Made by a program: the position numbers and the translations under genes
The notes under the pieces: generated by a model
Database searches by the model: none
What the model saw: the letters and a program-made list of their open reading frames with translations, nothing else
Told to the model about the DNA's origin: nothing
Shown here: positions 56,540-64,000 of the stretch, piece by piece
Position numbering within the stretch: position 1 is the first letter of the stretch
How the letters are laid out: each line of letters begins with the position of its first letter
Assembly: GCF_963678635.1 (NCBI RefSeq)
Contig: NC_087066.1
Coordinates: 26,627,453-26,691,452, forward strand
Length of the DNA stretch: 64,000 nt
Direction: 5' to 3'
Origin: Symsagittifera roscoffensis
Lineage: Eukaryota > Xenacoelomorpha > Acoela > Convolutidae

Positions 56540-57720
56540 CACAAATTCTTAAAATTTAAATCCCCATGATTTTCATAAATGATATCGACTCAAACCAAGA
56601 AAACACAAAATCTATACTATACGCAGACAACACTGTAATTATGACATGTACCCAGACGAAAATTGTGCATGCTGAGCACCCGGCTGCTTTAAACAAAACA
56701 GCCCAATAGGTAAAACATAACAAGCTTACACTAAATGCGGTTAAAACCAAAACCTTCATTTTCAGCGAGTCAAACTTGAAAAAATTAATCTCCACATTGT
56801 TAATCTAAATGATCAGCCAAATGAGCGAAGAACTTTTTCGATATCTTGGAATTCATATTGATGACCAGTTGAACTTCGATGAACACATTGAGTTTCTCGG
56901 TTAAAAAAATCACAAAGTTTTGCGGAATTTTTTATAGGTTTATAAAGTTATTTTGGACCGAGCACCTTGTAACAACTTACAAAATTTTCGTGTAACCTAT
57001 TTTACAGTATTCCGTTTTGGATAAGTCATCCACAAAAAAAAACAGTGTAGATTTTTTTAGATCAATAAGTAAAGCGGTTGTTCAGAATTATTTAGAGCCT
57101 GTAAATACAGATCAATTCAAACTCAAGGATTGAAAAAAAAGTTAATTATCCATAAGGAGCTTCACGTGTATGAACTAGTGAAAACAGTGTCGCAGGTGTG
57201 AAATTTCTCAAGTGTGAAAGCCCTCTTCAAATTTTGAACGAGCTCATTACGGAAAATGAACTAAATAATCTTTCAGAGATTCACAGTACAGCAAACAAAA
57301 CTACCAAAAAGAGCACATAAAAGCCCAAATGAGTCAATTGTTGTTTGGCTAGGAAAAACGTTAAGCAAAATCCTAAATTAGCATCCTATATTTATCGAAA
57401 ACAAAAAATTCATCTCTTCACAAGTAAACTTTTTCAATCATCATTTTTAGACTGCTACATCCTGGATAACGAAGACCTCTAAAGAAAAGTTTTCTATTAC
57501 ACAAAAAAGCTCCATAATTTTTGTTGTCTTTTTTCTTGTAAAATTTCCTTTCGTCGTTTTTTGGTGAAGACCAATATAAATTAATCTAAGTGGTCACATG
57601 ATTTAATTTCAACTTTTGAGAAATATCTCATCCAGTATCAAAAACTTCTAAAGTCATTTCCGCGCTGAGACACCTGAGAACGGACATGAAGGTCCAATGG
57701 TGCTCTCCTAGGCAGTGAAA
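56540..57720 (+). pseudogene. LINE reverse transcriptase relic
   Basis: From 56566 the frame reads MIFINDID then a YADNT-type active-site motif at 56620-56634, where LINEs have (F/Y)ADDT, followed by KLTLNAVKTK. After stops and shifts, RYLGIHIDDQLNFDEHI lies at about 56842-56890. Both blocks in this order are typical of jockey/CR1-like non-LTR RT. Multiple stops show it is dead. The 3' limit is approximate. Confidence 0.75.
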
Positions 57721-60580
57721 TTGTTGGCGTGGCTAATAAAATTATTAGTTACCCACAGTGGAATTGCCTGAAACCAACTTTTATGATTTTGATTATTAAA
57801 TACTACAATTATGGGGAAATTAGAAGTAATTATTTTATTATCGTGTGTTAAATTTTTATTGACAAACTAAAATTAAATTTCTTTCGAGCTTTCTTGAATC
57901 CGGGGTTGAAAAAAAAATACCTATCATTGTTTTTCATTCACTGAAAAAAGTGCTTTTTATTTCATTTCATACTATTTCATAGACCAAAAAAAAAGTATGA
58001 AAATAGCATGACAAGCATTTTTCTCAAACTATGAAACTTTATAACAAGCAACTACTGCCTCAATTTGAATTAAATAACAAGCTTCTTGACACACTTTTTT
58101 AAACAGAAAATTTATTAAATTAGATAAGCATTTTCTTTTGCTATGAAATTGTATGATAGATTTGTTTTTACAAAATATGAAATTGTATGACAAGCATTTT
58201 TTTGATAATGAAAAAAAAACATTTTGTTTACAAGATTTGTTTTTTTACCAGAAACACACTGAACAATTACGGCGCAAATAAACTGCATTGGTGATATTAG
58301 CCAATTAAATTGGTGTTAACTTTTTCAAACCGCCTCATAAACCAAAAAAAAATTGTATGTGCTAGAAAACTTTAACTTTGAAAACATTGGTGGATGAGAA
58401 AAAAAGACCGTTTTTTTACAAGTTTATGTTTATCTTAGAATAGAAATTTAAAAAAATAACTGTGTTTTTGAAAAAACACTTGCTTGTGGTTTTTAGATTT
58501 TTTTGGTAAAAAACCCAAACTGGATCATGCTGAAGACACAAAAAATCATGTTTTACACGGAATGTTTTTTTCCGTAAAATGCATATTCGAAAAGGACAAA
58601 CCTATTTCACCTGAAATTTGTGTCTTTTTTCTGTAAAAAAAGAATCTCCTCCAAATTTTATATATGAAATAGTTTGAGAGCAGTTTTTATTGCAAAAACT
58701 GCTCTCTCTCTCTGATGTCAGGAAAATTGCTACAGTTTTGTTTTGTTTCAGATTTCAACCCTTCAATATCATTTTCAAAAAAAACTTTCGATTGAACAAA
58801 TTCTTGTCATACTTTTTCTTCTAAGAAAACTGTTTGACATGCATTTTTTAATAGACTTCCAAATGAAATTGTGTGACAGGCTTTTTTACTGTGTGGAGGT
58901 CAACCCACGATGCCAATCAGTTTTCACATGTGGAAAATGTATAATTTTATGTATTACGAAAACGTTTTACATTGTTCGGAATATTTTTTTAAATCAATTT
59001 TAATAAGAACTTGGATATGCAATGGTATTATATATTCTTCTTGTATTTTTAAGTTTTTTGGCATCAAGGTTTGTTGTTTTTTCCTTTTTTGTCCAAAATG
59101 CAAGTTTTGCAAAAAGAAATTGGTTTAATTGGAGACGTCTAATTTGTTTTCCCTCGATACATTTAAAAGTTATTCAACAATCTCTACAGAATTTTCTCAT
59201 ATTATATAACACCAGGTTGACCAAAAGTCTCAATTTTAGAAATTTTCCCGTGAGAGTTTTCCCATAAGAATGTTATAAGGTTTTTCCTTATAAGAAAGTT
59301 GTAACAAAAAGACTTATCTTACAAGTAAGTTGTAAAATAAAATTTTCATACAAAAAATTGTCAAAGTTTTTTTGCATGTTTTTTAATGTTTTATTTTACC
59401 CGGGATGAAACAAAATCTCAGACAGAATCTCAAACGCAGGAATTTTTGTTCGAACTGCATAAATTATAACTACTAGCTGAAACTTTTTGCATGCATAATT
59501 TTGAAAAAAAAATTTAAAACTTTGATTTTTATCTATTATTAGGATACAGAAACACATTTGACAAAAATTGGCAATTTTCTTCAATTTGAAAAAAAATATT
59601 TAATGTTTCAATATCTCATAAATTTTGAGAACTTGTCTTATGAGAAACTTGTAAGATAGCGGAAATTTCCTACCAACATTATGAGAAGTTAGGTTCCACT
59701 AGCTTTTTTCATTGAATGAAAATACTTCTCCGAATTGCAAAGCAATGACAAAATACTGCTACCTGTTGAGGCTTCCTTATATCAGAATTAAAACGCAGTA
59801 CCAGAAATTATTGTCACTTTTTTGTGAAAAGAGGGGTTGAAATGTGTAAATGAGAACAATTTGGGACAATGTGTGCGGTATGTACAAAATTTATAAATAA
59901 ACATCTCAATTTCAACTGAGACACTCAACAGTTTTAGATGATCGATACAAAAAGAGAAAAGAATCACTTTTCATTTGACTTTTCGTACTCGATGAAATTT
60001 ATCGTCTTAAAAAAACTTCAAATCTTTTTCTAAAGATTTCAAAAACTACACAATATAAAAATGGTTTTCTTCAGTTAATGCTCAGATATAACCTTGAAAT
60101 TTCTTATGCAACAAAATTTCGTTAACCTCTGAGTTTTTGAAAATGCCAATTTCTCTAAGTTGGCACACTTTAGAAGCTCCGTGATTAACGCCGAGTCTGC
60201 TATCTCATCAGACCAAGTAATTAATGCAAACGATTTTGCAGCAGTTTGCAGCAGTTTGTATTGAAAAAAAATTTATCACTTTCAATATTGAAACTAGTGT
60301 TTTTGGGGGTGAAAAATTTTGAAAACCAAAATTTAAAAATTTTGCGTTTGATTATTTTCTGGTGATACCAGTTTGCTTAACTTTTTTTACCCTTTTTGTA
60401 GTTTTTTTTCGGATATGTCCTGATGATGAACTTTTTTACCCGAAGTGTATCGACTTTTTACATTTTCTTGTTTTCTTATGATTTTTTGCTGAATATTTTG
60501 TTTCCATTTAGGCTTTTCGTAATCATTTTTATCGTTTTACAACGCTCGTGACCTGTTCACTAGGTACAGTCGAACTTAAG
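57721..60580. repeat. AT-rich gene-poor stretch with degenerate repeats
   Basis: 57985-58215 repeats units like TATGAAATTGTATGACAAGC three or more times, with another near 58862. 59210-59700 contains inverted CTTATAAGAAA/CTTACAAGT elements. ORFs at 58743-59267 are Phe/Cys-rich chance frames. Confidence 0.45.
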
Positions 60581-60956
60581 AAAAGTCGGTTGCGCTACTT
60601 TATGCACAATACGTCTGAAAGATAGTCTTTCCCACAAGCTTATCCCAAGATCGCAGCAGGCATGGACTACAAGATTTATCGTTCATGTTCATCCTGGTCC
60701 TTGTTTTATGATTGTGTAAAGTTATTTATGCCGATACTTGAGAAAAACAAGAAGCCTTCGGTTTTTTACTACCCTATCATTAGAAAACTACCCACCTAAT
60801 TTATTACATCTGATCATGATAAACCTAAACAACCTAGTACTTTGAAGAAAAGTGAAAACAAAATTTTAGTTTTTTTGTAATATTGTAGTTCCGTTATTAT
60901 CAGTTTTCTGATGAAAAATTATTCCGGTAGTTACATGCCAGTAAAATATATTCTTC

Positions 60957-61139
60957 TTGCTGAAAAATTACAAAAAAAAGTATCTGCGCTTAAAGAGCCT
61001 TCTTCCTTATTGTTCCAAAGCCGCAATGTATATAATAACTAGAGTGGGGTGCAACGCTCCATATGTCAGGCAAACTGTCCGTCAATTTACCACTCGTCTT
61101 CGTGAACATAGTTACAAAGCTGCTCTAGTTCGGCTTTAA
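60957..61139 (+). pseudogene. GIY-YIG endonuclease fragment of a Penelope-like element
   Basis: From 61026 the frame reads MYIIT, then C, then YVRQTVRQFTTRLREH, matching the Y-x-I-T, Y-V-G-Q-T and R-x-x-E-H pattern of the GIY-YIG domain in Penelope-like elements. The usual Gly of YVGQT is Arg. No RT was found next to it, so this is a short relic. Confidence 0.6.
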
Positions 61140-62165
61140 TATTCCGACATCAACACTATTGGGTATCGAAAATAATATTCCGATTTAAATAATTCCAAAA
61201 AGCACAAAAAATAATGAAAGAGAAACAAACAGTTCGTCAACTAATTTGTGGTTAGAAGCTCTGATTTATTCCAGTTAAGACCATCAATCAATACTCGCGA
61301 CAAAATCAGATCGAAGGATTTGTTGATGAGATTCCATTTACTCAAGTGGGAGTGCAGCAATTTTGCAGCTCTTTCAAAATAGTTATAAATGCTTTGTTGA
61401 ACAAAATCTAGTACTTACATTTTTAATAGTTGTGTAATTGCGGGTCAAAAACTTTGAAGAAGAAAATTTTGAAACTTTGTATACAATTACTTTCTGGCGG
61501 TGCCAATTTTTCGTTGCACTGCTTTCAATGTTCTTTTGTTACACAAAATGCAATCATTGAAATTATACATACTTTCCTTCTTGATTTCCATTAATGTTTT
61601 CTTTTCTCAGAATTTTTTCAATTCTTTTTTCAACCAAAATTGTTGGTTCTGCAACTTTTTTTAGACAATAATGGGCAATGGTAGAACACTTTTCTAATAA
61701 TACACGAACAAGACTGCCAAGACAAGATCGAAGAATTAAAAATATACAACCTTATATCATAATTACCTACAAAGAAAAAATCAGATAGAAGAAGTGTATT
61801 CTGTTTGTGTACCCACTTAAAAAAGGGTTGGATTCAACTTCAAACTTTCCACAGGTATTCACGCAACTTTGACTAGTCAAAACAATTATCACATTTTCAA
61901 GATGTTAGAAATCTACTTAAAGCACTTCAATCGCAGAAAAAAAACATCAGCGGGAGCAAAAAACAAACAAACAACGGATACCTGGAAATTGAAAAAAAAA
62001 ATCAACATATAAACCGGCAAAAACACGCTTTAGACTCCGCCCTTCAAAAAGAAGCGTCCGATTGGCTAAATGTGCTGCACTTTACCAAAAAAAACTTCCG
62101 AATAGAACAATTCAGAAATCCGAGACATGGTTTGCCTGGGTTGTGTTTGGAAACCAGTCAGCACT
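61140..62165. other. Gap without recognised genes
   Basis: AT-rich; nothing recognised apart from promoter-like signals at its right end. Confidence 0.4.
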
Positions 62166-62170
62166 CCAGC

Positions 62171-62176
62171 TATAAG
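62171..62176 (+). promoter_or_regulatory. TATA-like box of a possible small gene
   Basis: TATAAG, about 95 nt before ATG 62266, with an inverted CCAAT box (ATTGG, 62062-62066) about 105 nt upstream. Confidence 0.4.
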
Positions 62177-62265
62177 TGAAAGGCAAGCCCATTCACACAA
62201 ACTTATAATTGTTCTTGGTCTAAATTAAGGAATAGACATAATAGACAAAACAAGTCTGAAATAAT

Positions 62266-62499
62266 ATGACAAAACGGATGGTCTACACTGATATTGAAAT
62301 TGAGCCGATTCATCAGTCGTCGCTTGGTGGAAGCTTGCCGACATATCAAGTACCACTGAAGATGAAGCTATTCGACATCGGACCCATTGAAACATGTGGT
62401 TTGAATTTCAGCCTCTCGATCTCCGATAAAAATTATTTCATTCCTCAAGGAACAAAAGCGACCAAACAACCTGAGCTTTTTAAAACCTGCAAACACTAA
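62266..62499 (+). CDS. Possible small host gene (77 aa, unknown)
   Basis: An ORF of 77 codons with balanced composition, unlike the AT-rich DNA around it, and with promoter-like signals upstream. The protein is soluble-looking, with no signal peptide or membrane segment (motifs MTKRMVYTDIEIEPI and IGPIETCGLNFSLSI). No family recognised. It may be a complete single-exon gene or the first exon of a longer one, but no strong donor was seen before the stop. Confidence 0.4.
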   Translation: MTKRMVYTDIEIEPIHQSSLGGSLPTYQVPLKMKLFDIGPIETCGLNFSLSISDKNYFIPQGTKATKQPELFKTCKH

Positions 62500-63575
62500 C
62501 AACGATTAAAGGATATCAAGCAAAGCAGCTTCAGCTTGTTTTTTTTGAGTGCATTGGGCCCATAAAAGCTACAAAGACTTGCCGAAATTTTCATTTAGAA
62601 AAAAACACTATGAAGCTACTCAGATGTTTAAAAATGACATAGCAGAGGAAGGAACGATTTAGATGATGTGTCCACTTGATAAGTATGCATTATTTGCCAA
62701 AAGTTTACATGTGCAGCTTTTTTTGACATTGTCTCGCAATTTGTTTCAACAATTTCAATTTTTGGATGATTTTACATAGTGCTGCTATAACTTTTTTGTC
62801 TAAAAAAGAAGGAACCCTTTTTCGAATAAGATATATAAAAAGAGTCAAAGTTAAACTTTTTTAAAAAGTTTCATTGACTAAGTGATCTTTTTTGAAAAAT
62901 ATTTTTTTTTCTAAATCCTTGATAAATCTCCTGAAAAATTTATCAGCGCCGGTAATTTTCCTGCCCTAGGTGCTATAAATTTGGCATAAATTGGACTCAC
63001 TATTTCATCATTTTTATTTTTTTCAACATAACATTTTCCATGTTTAACAAACAATTTTGCACGTTTCAGTTACAAAAATTATTGCAGTGTTTAAGAAAAT
63101 TACCCTTTTTAACAGTCCTATTCCTTACACGTGTTTCAGAAGTAATAAAAATTATAATGAAATTTTATTTAGAATATAATCAGGGAAACTATCTACCTCT
63201 CAGATTTACATATAATCAAAAACTGTTTTTCTACTGTTCTTAAAATATGTGCTGTTTTATAAAAAAAAATATGATTTGAATTTTCCTCGAGCTGATATTC
63301 AAAGCCATTCTCAATGTCATTCTCAATGTCATTCAAGTCGTTTTCAATGTCATTCTCTTTGAAATATCTCCATCAAACAGTTGTTAGGACGTTTGTGATA
63401 TGTTCACAACACATTTTATAGTGTTTCAAATAATGCTCACTGCAATTTGGGGTTCTGGTTTTTGTCGTCTCAGTTTTGTACTGTCGTCTTTTTTCAATTA
63501 TCATCTCTTCTTGGTCCTTTTTCTTATTACTCGAGAAAATTTCTAACTTAATATCAGGGTTACAATTGATATTAA
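62500..63575. other. Gap before A3
   Basis: AT-rich. It includes a short tandem array of CATTCTCAATGT-type 12-mers at 63306-63358. A GTCGTCTTTTTTC motif near 63484 recalls the start of the 11440 repeat. No gene supported. Confidence 0.45.
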
Positions 63576-64000
63576 TGGAACCTGATCTAAACTACATTTT
63601 ATGATTGGATAAATTAGATATTTTACCACTGTAAAGTATTTAATATTAACCAATCATGATCCATCAAACTAACAACCCACTTATTTGTAAGTGCTGAAAT
63701 TACTTGTAATTTCAGCACCAGAGAGATTTGAATTTAACTTAGAAATTAGTTGCCTCTCTAAGAGAACTTCAGCAGCCGCAATAAACCAGTATACCCTAGA
63801 TCTATTGAGCCTAGCAGAGACTAGTTAAACAACCTGAGACTAGATATTATAAGAGTAAGATTAGGATCGGTATTAGACTAAGAAGTTGCACGAATCTATC
63901 CGGCCGAAAATAAGATAGCGTGACGAGCAGACGGTGTACCCTATCCGAAATTACTCTATGAGTTAACCACCTCGGTTATAACTCATCTGGTGCGACCATA
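63576..64000 (+). mobile_element. A3: 5' end of a third family A element
   Basis: A 410-bp LTR (63576-63985, TGGAACC to ACTCA, perfect dyad at 63691-63718) is followed 2 nt later by TGGTGCGACCATA (63988-64000), the family PBS. This marks the 5' end of a plus-strand element continuing outside the window, not a solo LTR. Confidence 0.92.

Noticed and set aside
58743-59267. Three overlapping 72-86 aa ORFs
   Set aside because: Phe/Lys/Cys-rich chance frames in AT-rich DNA with no splice or domain support.
63576-63985. Solo LTR interpretation of the right-edge LTR
   Set aside because: The family primer-binding site follows directly, as at the 5' end of a full element.
1-64000. CRISPR arrays, tRNA or rRNA genes
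   Set aside because: No regularly spaced identical short repeats and no cloverleaf or rRNA-like blocks were seen; repeats here are transposon-derived.

Overview
The window is metazoan nuclear DNA, AT-rich and intron-bearing, and dominated by transposable elements. The host looks like an invertebrate. One host gene may carry an arthropod-type cysteine-rich domain, but the species cannot be fixed from sequence alone. No bacterial operons, tRNA, rRNA or CRISPR arrays were seen.

The dominant occupant is one family of giant, envelope-bearing Ty3/gypsy-like LTR retrotransposons, called family A here. Copy A1 (1-10766, plus strand, left end outside the window) runs from late pol to its 3' LTR. Copy A2 (15512-33973, minus strand, 18,462 bp) is complete from LTR to LTR. 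Its 411-bp LTRs show no difference by eye and it is flanked by a 4-bp CTTA duplication. Copy A3 enters at the right edge with its 5' LTR (63576-63985) and the start of its primer-binding site. The coding order is: an unrecognised N-terminal ORF; gag with a CCHC knuckle; protease, RT, RNase H and integrase with a GPY/F module; two tiny membrane proteins; a Pro/Ser/Gln-rich ORF with no ATG; an 872-aa envelope-like glycoprotein; and a roughly 600-aa post-envelope ORF of unknown function. A consensus spliceosomal intron starts 3 nt after the last stop codon, and a structured 1.5-kb 3' region leads to the 3' LTR. Each copy is broken at different places, so the two copies check each other.

Between A1 and A2 lie two diverged tandem copies of a roughly 2-kb repeat, the second interrupted by A2. 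To the right of A2 is a foldback structure (34873-36980) built from inverted, diverged copies of the family A LTR, then a TA-flanked inverted-repeat element (39476-40800) with nested palindromes.

From 41222 to 55913 I reconstruct a five-exon host gene for a predicted 269-aa secreted or membrane-anchored cysteine-rich protein. Its 11-kb second intron carries a 406-bp hAT-type MITE with an 8-bp duplication (42103-42508) and a complete 6,485-bp Ty3/gypsy element, B, in antisense (42938-49422, 5-bp CACCA duplication). Introns 2 and 3 also hold many copies of a dispersed inverted-repeat family.

The right 8 kb holds relics: a LINE reverse transcriptase (56540-57720), a GIY-YIG fragment of Penelope type (60957-61139), minor repeats, and one small possible gene (62266-62499) with TATA and CCAAT-like signals.
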